Positions 30,283 through 38,737 are shown, counted from the first letter of the stretch. The stretch is 64,000 nucleotides of DNA from Paragorgia papillata (GCA_035771165.1 JAWNZC010000408.1:806001-870000), one strand, 5' to 3'. Made by a program: numbers and translations. Notes: generated by a model not told the origin, from the letters alone.

Positions 30283-30513
30283 TTATAATTTCTTTGGATC
30301 CACATTTTTAGGGATGTATCCCTTGTCCTGTGCCATCTTTACAGTAAATAATCCACCAGCAACTGCAACCCCAAGCTTAGCTGTTTCTTTAATACTTGCC
30401 GGTGCTGCAAGGGATTGTCCTGTTAACTTTTTGACAACCATACTTACTCCAACAGCTGCAACTGTTATCAAAGCTGCTTCATACAAATCATTTAAAACCT
30501 CGTTCTTATTCAT
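30283..30513 (-). CDS. Small membrane protein, 76 residues
   Basis: Two hydrophobic segments (AALITVAAVGVSMVV at about 13-27 and LGVAVAGGLFTVKMA at about 47-61) joined by a Lys/Gly linker. The ATG lies in AATAAATG. No family recognised. Confidence 0.65.
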   Translation of the reverse strand: MNKNEVLNDLYEAALITVAAVGVSMVVKKLTGQSLAAPASIKETAKLGVAVAGGLFTVKMAQDKGYIPKNVDPKKL

Positions 30514-30570
30514 TTATTAATAGTAGAAAAAAATTTATAACATTTTTGTTATATATTTTCAGAAAAGTTT

Positions 30571-30753
30571 TCAAAAAATTTTCAAAATTTCAATTACTTT
30601 TACATAATTCTTTAAAGCAGGTATCAAATCATTTACAGCCACCTTTAAGTTTGTCAAATTTTGGTCTTTTTCATCTTTTAAAAATGCTTTTAATCTTATC
30701 AAATAGTTTAGCATTTCTTTAGCGTTTTTTATTTTATCAATGTCTATAATCAT
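30571..30753 (-). CDS. Small helical protein, 60 residues
   Basis: Entirely alpha-helical in appearance with Leu/Ile heptads; an AATAAAAGAC leader like that of several neighbours precedes the ATG. Only 17 bp downstream of the probable penton gene. Function unknown; its size makes it less certain. Confidence 0.5.
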   Translation of the reverse strand: MIIDIDKIKNAKEMLNYLIRLKAFLKDEKDQNLTNLKVAVNDLIPALKNYVKVIEILKIF

Positions 30754-30770
30754 GTCTTTTATTTTAAACC

Positions 30771-31418
30771 TTATGGAGTCTCATAATTCTGTGGACACAA
30801 AAAAATTTCAAGAAGAATGTCGCCAACATTATGGTCAACTTTAAATTTGAGTTCGTTGTAAACACCATTGTCCAACATAGCCTCCGAATTAATGTTCGCA
30901 AATTTTTCAACTGATCCCTTCAATAATTGTCTTGTTGTAATTGGAAGAACTGCAGCTGTTCTGTCCCGTTTTCCTGAAAATGATGTCCTAGTTCCATCAA
31001 TCATTTCGCAAGATATACAAACAAACCTCATCCCACGATTTATGTTAACTGTTTTTGGACTGACAAGGTTTGCTCCTCCCCTAATTACTGTTGTTTCTGG
31101 ATATCCTAGCAATGGTCCAAGTTTCAGCAACGAAAGATTTTGTGTTGGGAATAATCTGATTTTACAGCTATATGGAAGTAATTCTGACTTTATTTCGTTT
31201 TCCTTTAAAACCCTCATAATCATACCAACAGTCCAATAGCCATTGTTGAAACTAATTTTTTTTGTCCCATGCATGACGTAAGTTGGACTTGTTAAATTAT
31301 TGTAATCCCAAAAAACTGTTGCATCTTTAACCATTAGTTTTGTATCTTCAATGATCAAAGGATCTTCAAATTTAATTGTTGTTTCTCCGTTTTTCAACAA
31401 AATTCTTAGGTTCCTCAT
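30771..31418 (-). CDS. Probable minor capsid (penton) protein
   Basis: 215 residues, beta-rich and without hydrophobic helices, next to the ATPase and major capsid genes. In Polintons, virophages and adintoviruses the single-jelly-roll vertex protein occupies this neighbourhood and is usually the second smaller capsid gene. I see alternating strand patterns (KISFNNGYWTVGMIMRVLK, VCISCEMIDGTRTSF, ELKFKVDHNVGDILLEIFL) consistent with a jelly roll, but the call rests mainly on position and composition. Starts in GATAAATG. Confidence 0.7.
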   Translation of the reverse strand: MRNLRILLKNGETTIKFEDPLIIEDTKLMVKDATVFWDYNNLTSPTYVMHGTKKISFNNGYWTVGMIMRVLKENEIKSELLPYSCKIRLFPTQNLSLLKLGPLLGYPETTVIRGGANLVSPKTVNINRGMRFVCISCEMIDGTRTSFSGKRDRTAAVLPITTRQLLKGSVEKFANINSEAMLDNGVYNELKFKVDHNVGDILLEIFLCPQNYETP

Positions 31419-31485
31419 TTATCTTAAAGGTTTGTTAAAGTTCAAAGTGTCATGAAAAAGACGTCGCGAAATCTTCATTAAAGCT

Positions 31486-32127
31486 TCAAAAATTTATTAA
31501 GTTTTCCCCAAATGGTTCAACTATTTTGTGGTCATAGGGGTGGATTAAATTGATCTCTAATTTTGAATATTTTTTTGATTTTAATGTTTCTTTTATTTTT
31601 TTCTCTTCTTCTTTTGGTATGTCTAAATAATCATCCAAAATAACTTGCATATCTTTTCTGTTTGGGTTGTAAAAGGTAACCAGTTTTGAAATATTTTCCC
31701 GATATGGTTTCGCAATACTTGTCAACTGCTGGGTAACAACTATTGTGCTAATATTCATATGTCTGGCACCAAAACCAAGTTTTACCAATTCGCTGGTCCT
31801 GTTTTTAACACTCTGTCCAGAAGCACAGTCATCCAAAATAATCAAACTTGGGGTTCCTTTACAATAATCAACAACATATTTTAAAAAATCTTCAGACTCA
31901 TCTTGGTCGCAAGGGATGACAAAGAATCTTGGATCATGTAAATGTTCCCATTCCAAATATGTTTTGTTCCATACAAAAGTTGGACATATTAAAACTATAT
32001 TCTCAAATTTTTTTTTGTAATTTTCTTCTAAATTTTTTAACAAATAATGAGTCTTTCCACAACTCGTCATTCCAACAATAATCATGTTAAATGGTTTTGG
32101 GTCTTGGGTTTGATCTTGGGTTTTCAT
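31486..32127 (-). CDS. Packaging ATPase (A32/FtsK-HerA type)
   Basis: 213 residues. It drives DNA into the procapsid using ATP. Seen: Walker A GMTSCGKT (19-26), Walker B LIILDDC (95-101), the third motif TIVVTQQ (128-134) with the glutamine typical of the A32-like clan, and a short C-terminal part. The length fits Polinton and virophage ATPases. It lies between the penton and major capsid genes, the usual morphogenetic block. Starts in AATAAATG. Confidence 0.93.
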   Translation of the reverse strand: MKTQDQTQDPKPFNMIIVGMTSCGKTHYLLKNLEENYKKKFENIVLICPTFVWNKTYLEWEHLHDPRFFVIPCDQDESEDFLKYVVDYCKGTPSLIILDDCASGQSVKNRTSELVKLGFGARHMNISTIVVTQQLTSIAKPYRENISKLVTFYNPNRKDMQVILDDYLDIPKEEEKKIKETLKSKKYSKLEINLIHPYDHKIVEPFGENLINF

Positions 32128-32178
32128 TTATTTGGGAAAAGTTTTGCCAAGTTTTTGGGTTTGGGGTTACCAATATTT

Positions 32179-33390
32179 TTAGTAGTTGACACTTTGGAAC
32201 GCTCCTCCTTGGACTTTCAATAAGCCGTCCGAGAGAATGAAAACATGACATCTGAGATCTGTTGCTGTCGCCTTTTTCTTAATTTCTAACATAATCCCAG
32301 ATTGCGTTGTCAGAAGTTTTGTACCATCTCCATAGACAGCATTGTCATTAATTGACCGAAGATCCACAACAAGTGCAAACTGGTTTTCTGTAAAGAATTC
32401 ATCAGCTTGGATTGTTGGATAGTTGGTATGTCTGAAAAGTCGCTCAGCCTCTTCAAACAATCTTCGTTTTGGGATACCTTGGGAGTAAATGCTGTTTGGG
32501 ACTCCTTCAATGGTAATTTTGACCCTTTCAATGTTTGGGTACACAAATTCTTCAGATCCACTTCTGGTTGCTTTTGTAAACAACATTACAACCGCCTTCA
32601 TGCTCTTTCTTGGCAGATTGATGGTCTCGTTAATTAATGTTGAAGCTGCAGCCCATGGAGTGGTTTTCATTAGGGTTACATGTTCAAAGGAAAGTGCTCG
32701 ACCAGCTTGGTAAGAAGATTCGATCTCCTGGACCAATGAAAAGTTGGTAATGGTTTCATATTCCAACTCAATATTTTCCAGAGAATAGCCAGCCACAGAT
32801 TGACTACTTTGTGCCTTCATAATGGCGGTAGCTTTTGGTAGTGTAATAATGTATTGTAAATCATTTGCCATGCTGTGGGGCGCATAAAGACCATGATCCT
32901 TTAAAATCTTGTCCAACTTGATCCTCTGTTTTGTTCCATACACAGCCGCATATGTGTCAGAAGAGGCATCGTCAGATTTTGAAATGAGTTTTCGCTGGTT
33001 TTCTGTTGCAATACCATCTTCAATCATGTTTGCCCTCTCATGTTTGTCCATCCACAAGTCTTTGTAAGTCCCCAAAAGACTCTCTCCTGTGTTGTCGTAA
33101 ACCTTCTCTCCAGCAAATCTAACTTCCAAACGTTCTTGGAGTTGTTTCGCAAGGTTGTTGTTAAACCACGACTTTGTGTTTTTGTTCTTAAAGTCGAACA
33201 GGAGAAACATCTTATCAGGAACTAATGTTGTCCCTGGTTTGAGTTTTGGGATGTGGATGTAAATTACCTCTCCCTCATTAGCAGAATTGGGATTGAAAGT
33301 AATTACATTTCGAGCTCGTTCCCCAGTTATTGAACTTCTGTGTAACCGGTTATAACCGGGTTCTAATTCAACTTCTCTCTCTGTATTCAT
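32179..33390 (-). CDS. Major capsid protein (double jelly roll, hexon-like)
   Basis: 403 residues. Seen: a disordered N-terminus, then beta-rich sequence with IYIHIPKLKPGTTLVPDK, RLEVRFAGEKVYDNTGESLL and TYKDLWMDKHER, a block layout I associate with hexon-like proteins of adintovirus/Polinton elements, and a second beta-rich half with LVVDLRSINDNAVYGDGTK. The length is at the small end for such proteins but enough for two jelly rolls. It is the longest non-repetitive structural-type ORF and is adjacent to the ATPase. Starts in AATAAATG. Confidence 0.82.
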   Translation of the reverse strand: MNTEREVELEPGYNRLHRSSITGERARNVITFNPNSANEGEVIYIHIPKLKPGTTLVPDKMFLLFDFKNKNTKSWFNNNLAKQLQERLEVRFAGEKVYDNTGESLLGTYKDLWMDKHERANMIEDGIATENQRKLISKSDDASSDTYAAVYGTKQRIKLDKILKDHGLYAPHSMANDLQYIITLPKATAIMKAQSSQSVAGYSLENIELEYETITNFSLVQEIESSYQAGRALSFEHVTLMKTTPWAAASTLINETINLPRKSMKAVVMLFTKATRSGSEEFVYPNIERVKITIEGVPNSIYSQGIPKRRLFEEAERLFRHTNYPTIQADEFFTENQFALVVDLRSINDNAVYGDGTKLLTTQSGIMLEIKKKATATDLRCHVFILSDGLLKVQGGAFQSVNY

Positions 33391-33411
33391 TTATTAATAT
33401 AGGGAAAAATT

Positions 33412-33723
33412 TTAATAATTATTGAAAAATTCATCTTCATTTTCCTCTTCTCCTTCAAAATCATCTGGCATCAAAACATCGAAATCTGCCCACAAATGAT
33501 AACAATGGTTTTCATTATAATTTCTGGTATCGTATTTGCTGTATAGTAACCAAAGTTTGTAACCATCATAACTTCCTTTTGAAATTAAAAAAATTAGTTT
33601 TCCAATATTAAACCAGTTTTTACTTCCAAAGACACATTCTGTTGCATAACTGTTAACAATCATGTTTATTGAATTTCTTTCCAATTGTGGAAAGAATTTC
33701 ATTTTAAAAAATTTAAAGATCAT
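33412..33723 (-). CDS. Stand-alone PriCT-like domain protein
   Basis: 103 residues. Residues 36-82 (NWFNIGKLIF..., LWLLYSKYDTRNY, ENHCYHLWADFD) line up with the C-terminal PriCT region of the primase gene two genes away (SWRSVGFALY..., LWHLFSQKCPEKY, ESECDKFWENP), sharing the W...G, LW..(F/Y)S.K, Y.E..C..(F/L)W pattern. The rest is a Lys-rich start and an acidic tail. It overlaps the next gene by 11 bp. Probably a primase-related cofactor or a decayed duplicate; role unknown. Confidence 0.65.
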   Translation of the reverse strand: MIFKFFKMKFFPQLERNSINMIVNSYATECVFGSKNWFNIGKLIFLISKGSYDGYKLWLLYSKYDTRNYNENHCYHLWADFDVLMPDDFEGEEENEDEFFNNY

Positions 33724-34087
33724 ATTTCGAAAGATCCTTGAAAACTGTTTTTGACTTTTGGGGTTTGTCTTTACTTTCTTCTGGCTCTTTCTTCCATTTG
33801 GAGTAAGTAATGTAAGTGGTAACTAGGGCTGCTATTGTTCCAATTATTGCACAAGATGTGGAAATGCTTGGACTTTGAAAAGATTCAGTGACGTCATTTT
33901 CTGCTCTTTCCTTTTCCATTTTGGCTTTTTTTCTTAATTTTGCTTCCTTACTTATTGCAGCAAGTTTTTTACCTTGTGCGACTCTTTTGGGATTTTTGAC
34001 ATGGACAGGTGGAGGAGTTTTTGTAATGGTTTGCTCCTGTTTGATCTCCTGTTTTTGTTCTGGTTCTGGTTTTTGTTCTGGTTCCAT
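33713..34087 (-). CDS. Single-pass membrane protein, Pro/Gln/Lys-rich
   Basis: 124 residues: a Glu/Gln/Pro repeat (PEQKPEPEQKQE) at the start, a basic region (KLRKKAKMEKER), a hydrophobic segment CAIIGTIAALVTTYITY (about 78-94), and a charged tail. No family recognised. Overlaps the PriCT-like gene by 11 bp, implying independent transcripts or coupled translation. Starts in AATAAATG. Confidence 0.65.
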   Translation of the reverse strand: MEPEQKPEPEQKQEIKQEQTITKTPPPVHVKNPKRVAQGKKLAAISKEAKLRKKAKMEKERAENDVTESFQSPSISTSCAIIGTIAALVTTYITYSKWKKEPEESKDKPQKSKTVFKDLSKYDL

Positions 34088-34158
34088 TTATTATGGTTTT
34101 GTTGGATTTGTTTGAAAAGCTAGTTGAAATTTGTTTGAAAGCTAGCTGTTAAGTTGGT

Positions 34159-35226
34159 TTAAACAGCTCTCAAATATTTTTTCAAAGTTACTGTTTGCTT
34201 TTTCCTTTTTTCTTTGGAAATTAAACTCGCATAATGGATTATTGTCCCTAATGAAAAAGTTGTCTCAACAGGATTTTCCCAAAATTTGTCGCACTCACTT
34301 TCGTCATATTTTTCTGGACATTTTTGGGAAAATAGGTGCCAAAGATCCTTGCCATAATCTTCTCCATGGGTTTCATTGTAAAGTGCAAACCCAACCGACC
34401 TCCAAGATGTGTAATCTTCAGAAACATAATCTGGAATCTGTTCAATATAGTTTTGTAATTCTTTTTCATCTTTTTGTTTGTGGTTATCAAAGTCAATGGT
34501 AATACCACTTTTTTCTTTCTGTTCAATCTCTGGTAAAAAAGATAGTTTGTTAACTGGTGTGTACTCCTTTTTTCTAACGGATAGTAAAAATATTAGCTCA
34601 TGGTCAGAATATTGACTTGCCACATGGTCCCTCTTTTCCTCAATAATGTAACTCAAAAGATATGGGTCTGACTCGGGACTCTTTTTGGAACCATACAAAA
34701 ACCAGTTTCCAGCAATGACAGCATTGTCAAGTTGGATTGTTGTTTTTTCTTGTACAAGTTTATTTATGAAAAGTCTTTCCCTTTGTGTTAACCAAACATG
34801 TGGAAAATGAAGGTGAAAACCATTTTTGTAAGTTTTGTCATCACCTTTAAAATATCCTGGTTTTTCCAAAACAAAACAGTCCAAGTTTGTTTGGTTTACA
34901 AGAAATTCTTTCAATATTTTTTGAAAAAGTTTTGCCAATTTCAGGACTTTCTTTTCAGAATATAATGGTTTGGGTTCCTTAAGTTTTTTACTAAGATCAA
35001 TGTCAACAATGACAGGGCCAATTTCTGTTGTTCTTTCCAAAAGGTATTTGTTGAAATTTCCAGACCTTGACAAATATGTGTAGGCTTTTGTATATTTATT
35101 TAGGAGATCCTCTTCATCTTTTACAGAATATGATCTTTTGTTGAAAATATCCATATGTGTAATGTTTTCTTTGCTATAACTTTCGTACAACAAAGATGAT
35201 AAGGTGTTTGTTTTGAACTTAGACAT
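34159..35226 (-). CDS. Archaeo-eukaryotic primase with PriCT domain, no helicase
   Basis: 355 residues. Motif I PVIVDIDLS (Asp 75, Asp 77), motif II NGFHLHFPHV (His 138/140) and motif III region NWFLYGSKKSP (174-184) fit the AEP primase fold seen in D5-like primases of large DNA viruses. Residues 272-317 form a PriCT domain (SWRSVGFALY, LWHLFSQKCPEKY, CDKFWENP). The SF3 helicase that normally follows is absent; the ORF ends soon after. It would make RNA or DNA primers, which is unexpected beside a protein-primed polymerase. The leader is AATAATAAAAGAAA. Confidence 0.82.
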   Translation of the reverse strand: MSKFKTNTLSSLLYESYSKENITHMDIFNKRSYSVKDEEDLLNKYTKAYTYLSRSGNFNKYLLERTTEIGPVIVDIDLSKKLKEPKPLYSEKKVLKLAKLFQKILKEFLVNQTNLDCFVLEKPGYFKGDDKTYKNGFHLHFPHVWLTQRERLFINKLVQEKTTIQLDNAVIAGNWFLYGSKKSPESDPYLLSYIIEEKRDHVASQYSDHELIFLLSVRKKEYTPVNKLSFLPEIEQKEKSGITIDFDNHKQKDEKELQNYIEQIPDYVSEDYTSWRSVGFALYNETHGEDYGKDLWHLFSQKCPEKYDESECDKFWENPVETTFSLGTIIHYASLISKEKRKKQTVTLKKYLRAV

Positions 35227-35244
35227 TTTCTTTTATTATTCTCT

Positions 35245-36702
35245 TTAACTAATTCTAAGCAGGTTGATTTCAACATCCCAAACATTGAAAAACAGGATTG
35301 TATAGTCATCACCAATAGAACCAGAATATGAGTGCAAAGACATTTGGGTCCCCTTTTTTATGGTGGCAATCCCTTGACAGAAAATATGGTGAGGGTCCCT
35401 TTCATTGTATGTTTTTCCCATTGTTATGGTTTCCAAACCTGAAAGTTTGTTTGATCTGTTTGTAACATTTCCATGGTAAAGGTTTGTTTTTAGATCAAAA
35501 TATGATCTATAGGAAGAAGCATACCAACCAGTTTGCTTAGATTGTTGATCAATTTTGAGACCATCAGGTTGTAGTGTAAACCAATATGAGACTAAATATT
35601 TTCCAGTATCATGGGTTGCTGTAAATGAAAGTAGGGTGCTAATGTTGTTTGTGTTGTCCCATGCTCCTCCCTTATGGTTTGTTTTTCCACTATCTTTTTT
35701 GTATTTTACCAACTGCGAAAAAGTTCCAGCAGGCCCTGTAACCCCTGTAACTCCTCTCAAACCTCTTAGACCTCTTAACCCAGTTGATCCTTTCCCACCT
35801 GGCAGTCCTCGAACTCCCTGGTCGCCTTGATCGCCTTTGGGACCTGGATCTCCCTTATCCCCTTTTGTCCCTTGTGGTCCTTGTGGTCCTTGCGATCCAG
35901 TGTTGCCAGTGGTTCCTTTGGGTCCTGTTGATCCTTGACTCCCTTGTGGGCCTTGGGCACCCTGTGGGCCTTGGGGTCCTGTTGCCCCAGTGTTGCCCTT
36001 GTTTCCTTTCGCACCATCGTCACCAGGATCCCCTTTGTCTCCTTTTTGTGCAGCCGTTCCTGCCATACCTTTGTCTCCCTTGTCGCCTTTGTTACCTTTG
36101 GATCCTGTTGCACCTGTTGTTCCATGATCTCCTTTGTCTCCTTTTTGACCTTGTGGTCCTGTTGCGCCTGCTGTTCCAAAAGTACCTCTGTCGCCTTTGT
36201 TTCCTTGTGGTCCTCTAATGCCAGTATCCCCTTTGTCTCCTTTGGTTCCTTGCAAACCTCGATCGCCTTTGTCTCCTTTTGGTCCTGTGGGTCCTGTGTT
36301 ACCTTGGTCCCCTTTGTCACCTTTTTTATGAGCATCTGTACCAGCCATACCTGTCAAACCCCTATCCCCTTTTGGACCTTGGTCTCCCTTATCCCCTTTG
36401 TCGCCTTTTTGAGCTGCTGTTCCTGTTGGTCCTGTTGGTCCTATTGCACCTCTGTCTCCACTGTTTCCTTTGTCACCTGTTAAACCTCTTTGTCCTTCCA
36501 AACCTTCATCACCTTTGTCTCCCTTGTCCCCCTTTGTGCCTGTTGCCCCTGTTGATCCTTGGGGTCCTGTTGCACCAGTTGGACCTCTGTCACCTTTGTC
36601 ACCTTTTGCACCTGTATCTCCTTGTGGTCCTGGTTCTCCGTCAGCACCACCACCCCCTCCATAAGAATAATCTGGGTCATCATATCCATAGTAATAACTC
36701 AT
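35245..36702 (-). CDS. Collagen-like fibre protein
   Basis: 485 residues. It begins MSYYYGYDDPDYSYGGGGG, then roughly 100 Gly-X-Y triplets (about 21-325) rich in GDKGD, GPQG and GATG with a few interruptions, then a ~155-residue beta-rich C-terminal head (YWFTLQPDGLKID, LYHGNVTNRSNKL, ILFFNVWDVEINLL) like a trimeric C1q/TNF-type knob. The plan is that of a trimeric attachment fibre. The first residues match those of the next gene. Antisense ORFs over this gene are shadows of the repeats. Confidence 0.85.
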   Translation of the reverse strand: MSYYYGYDDPDYSYGGGGGADGEPGPQGDTGAKGDKGDRGPTGATGPQGSTGATGTKGDKGDKGDEGLEGQRGLTGDKGNSGDRGAIGPTGPTGTAAQKGDKGDKGDQGPKGDRGLTGMAGTDAHKKGDKGDQGNTGPTGPKGDKGDRGLQGTKGDKGDTGIRGPQGNKGDRGTFGTAGATGPQGQKGDKGDHGTTGATGSKGNKGDKGDKGMAGTAAQKGDKGDPGDDGAKGNKGNTGATGPQGPQGAQGPQGSQGSTGPKGTTGNTGSQGPQGPQGTKGDKGDPGPKGDQGDQGVRGLPGGKGSTGLRGLRGLRGVTGVTGPAGTFSQLVKYKKDSGKTNHKGGAWDNTNNISTLLSFTATHDTGKYLVSYWFTLQPDGLKIDQQSKQTGWYASSYRSYFDLKTNLYHGNVTNRSNKLSGLETITMGKTYNERDPHHIFCQGIATIKKGTQMSLHSYSGSIGDDYTILFFNVWDVEINLLRIS

Positions 36703-36734
36703 TATTTATCTTAGACAAAAAAACAAAACCAAAC

Positions 36735-37559
36735 TCATATGAAATTCCCATATTCCTTCATCATATCCTTGTTAATTTTTACAATCTCGTCTGGCAATAA
36801 TGGTCCATGAACAATTTTGATCCCATAAATTTTTCCTTTCAGTTGGGTACTATTTGATGGGGTTCCAGACAATCTTTTGTTTAAAAACACAGACCCAAAT
36901 GGACTACCTATATCTGCCAAATCCGATTTAAAATCTGATCCTGTTTCCTTTTTAGCATTTACGTAAACACAGGAACCAGTCCCCAACCAATGGCAGGAAA
37001 TTAAGTGTTTACTAAGAATACTGTGTGGACCAACAATATCAAAAGTTTTTTTAGTGTCTTGCCTTACACCACCAATTATCATTTTGGAGTAAGAGTAGGA
37101 TTTGAAACTGACATATTTATCATAATCACCATTATCATTTCCAATAAGATAACACCAATCGTCAGGTACAGATGTGTCAACAACAGCGCAAACAACAAAA
37201 ACAGAAACATCATTAAACTGCATTTCAGTGGTACAAAACATCATGTAGTTGCCACCCGTGTTTTCAATGTAATCTACACCTGGACCAATGGCATCTGAGC
37301 CAAATGTTGGGGCAACGGTTTTGTCATCTTGCCATAAAACAGAGTTACCTTGTCGTGCTTGTGTTATTCTTTTTACCCCACTGACTGTTTCAAATGTTTT
37401 AACAGCTTTTGTCAAATTAAGATCAAAAACTGTTTTGTAATTTTCGTTATGCAATGAAAGGTTTTTTAATTTTTTTTCAATTTCTTTAATTTTCTTTTCC
37501 ATGTCAGAACCATCTTCAAATGATCTTCTCTGTCTTCCATAACCATAGTAATAACTCAT
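36735..37559 (-). CDS. Fibre-like protein with concanavalin/LamG-type head
   Basis: 274 residues: MSYYYGYG start, a short coiled coil (about 20-42, KIKEIEKKLKNLSL), then a beta-rich domain resembling a LamG/concanavalin-like jelly roll (VSVFVVCAVVD, GTGSCVYVNAKKETGS, LKGKIYGIKIVHGPLLPDEI near the C-terminus). The same N-terminal peptide as the collagen-like protein suggests that both dock on one capsid partner, probably the penton, as fibres. A glycan-binding role is inference. Confidence 0.8.
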   Translation of the reverse strand: MSYYYGYGRQRRSFEDGSDMEKKIKEIEKKLKNLSLHNENYKTVFDLNLTKAVKTFETVSGVKRITQARQGNSVLWQDDKTVAPTFGSDAIGPGVDYIENTGGNYMMFCTTEMQFNDVSVFVVCAVVDTSVPDDWCYLIGNDNGDYDKYVSFKSYSYSKMIIGGVRQDTKKTFDIVGPHSILSKHLISCHWLGTGSCVYVNAKKETGSDFKSDLADIGSPFGSVFLNKRLSGTPSNSTQLKGKIYGIKIVHGPLLPDEIVKINKDMMKEYGNFI

Positions 37560-37623
37560 TATTTATTTAGGGTTTCGTATCCAAAATTTTTAACATTTTT
37601 GTTAAAGATTTTAAAAATTTTTA

Positions 37624-37884
37624 TCATCTGTTTGTCTTTACTCTTTTTGTATGGCTTTTGACATGGTCTTGTGCCTCTATTTTGGTATTAAATGTTTTGA
37701 GACAAGTTGTACACCTATTGAGCATATTGAAATTTTTTGTTATTTCATGAGAAAACTTTAAATGTAACCTCAATGCTGTTTTGCTGTGTGTTTCAAACTT
37801 ACACCCAACACTCCTACACAAATAATGGTGGCTTTCGGGACTTTGGTGGATAACACTTTTTCCCAATTTTGATTTTTTTACCAT
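37624..37884 (-). CDS. Two-finger C2H2 zinc protein
   Basis: 86 residues. Two C2H2-type patterns: CRSVGCKF...LRLHLKFSH and CTTCLKTF...AQDHVKSH. A short basic tail follows. Likely nucleic-acid binding, perhaps transcription control of the element. The leader is AATAAAA directly before ATG. Confidence 0.75.
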   Translation of the reverse strand: MVKKSKLGKSVIHQSPESHHYLCRSVGCKFETHSKTALRLHLKFSHEITKNFNMLNRCTTCLKTFNTKIEAQDHVKSHTKRVKTNR

Positions 37885-37972
37885 TTTTATTTAGGGTTTT
37901 TGTATCCAAAATTTTTAACATTTTTGTTAAAGATTTTAAAAAGTTTTTGTTTATGTTTTTTAGAGATGTGTC

Positions 37973-38269
37973 TCAGTATTTCCATGGTGTTGTGTTGTAA
38001 AATGGTTTTTTGTTGTATTTCTTGGTGGGTTTCTTTTTGTTTGTGGGCCCACTTTGTAATATTTTTTGCATTTCCTTACCTTTTTCTTCATCTGTTAGAC
38101 CACCAAATTCGTTGTTAAACATTTTTTTATATACTTTTGCTAGATTGTAAAATCTGGTGGCTCTTTCAATGTCATTCATTTTTTCGTAACGTTTGGCTTC
38201 AATGATGGCTTCTTCAGCAAAATTGTTGAATGAGGGACTAAAATAATTATTAATTTCATTTGAGTTCAT
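37973..38269 (-). CDS. Small helical protein, possibly MIT-like
   Basis: 98 residues. Residues 18-52 (AIIEAKRYEKMNDIERATRFYNLAKVYKKMF, split here only for description) have the spacing of a helical hairpin resembling MIT or TPR units; the tail is basic (KKKPTKKYNKK). MIT domains bind ESCRT-III tails; a link to membrane scission is only a guess. No family match can be claimed. Confidence 0.55.
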   Translation of the reverse strand: MNSNEINNYFSPSFNNFAEEAIIEAKRYEKMNDIERATRFYNLAKVYKKMFNNEFGGLTDEEKGKEMQKILQSGPTNKKKPTKKYNKKPFYNTTPWKY

Positions 38270-38308
38270 TCTTATTCTTTTAATTTTTTTCAGAAAAAAT
38301 ATTTCAAT

Positions 38309-38509
38309 TCAAAAAACTGTGTCATAAACTCCTGTTCTAACCAACATTTGGGTTTTTGTTTCGCCTGGATGGATATAAGGACAAACTGTTTTTGGGTGTG
38401 TACTTTTGTTATGGTATATGATATTTGGTGGCTTACCTGGATATTTTGTAAAACCTACCCACATACATTCCTCTCTGTCTGGACATAAGTTACTCCTTTT
38501 GCTATTCAT
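38309..38509 (-). CDS. Small Cys/His protein near the right end
   Basis: 66 residues with CPDREECMW, then H, H and CPYIHPGE, which could form a zinc site. The first gene from the right repeat; starts in AATAAATG. Function not recognised. Confidence 0.55.
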   Translation of the reverse strand: MNSKRSNLCPDREECMWVGFTKYPGKPPNIIYHNKSTHPKTVCPYIHPGETKTQMLVRTGVYDTVF

Positions 38510-38543
38510 TTATTTAATTTTGAAACCTTTGTCATCTTGCAAA

Positions 38544-38737
38544 AACTTGGCGGCCATCTTTAAAACCCAATCCCAAAAATATCCAGAAACCCCAAACCAT
38601 CTTTTAAAAACATCCCCAAGTCCCAAAACCCCAAGTCCCAAAAACTTGGCGGCCATTTTGAAAATATCCCAAACCCCAATCTCGAAAAAATCCCAGAATC
38701 CTTTGCGAACCCCAAGTCCCAAAAACTTGGCGGCCAT
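38544..38737. repeat. Subterminal AACTTGGCGGCCAT repeats, right
   Basis: Copies at 38544-38557, 38643-38656 and 38724-38737, with CCCCAAGTCCCAAAA phrases between. The third lies in the terminal repeat. The 89-codon frame over this block is a repeat artefact. Confidence 0.8.

Larger units (their letters stand above)
23248..38516 (-). promoter_or_regulatory. Recurrent AATAAA(TG) motif at Polinton gene starts
   Basis: On the minus strand the start codons at 25404, 26759, 27735, 30127, 30513, 32127, 33390, 34087 and 38509 all lie in AATAAATG. Those at 23248, 23830, 24378, 24785, 30753, 35226, 37559 and 37884 have AATAAA within about 8 nt of ATG; 31418 and 36702 have GATAAAT. It may be a shared initiator-like promoter element, the polyadenylation signal of the preceding gene, or both. 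Confidence 0.7.

Noticed and set aside
35555..36800. Several plus-strand ORFs opposite the collagen-like gene
   Set aside because: Antisense images of GXY repeats; no start context or domains.
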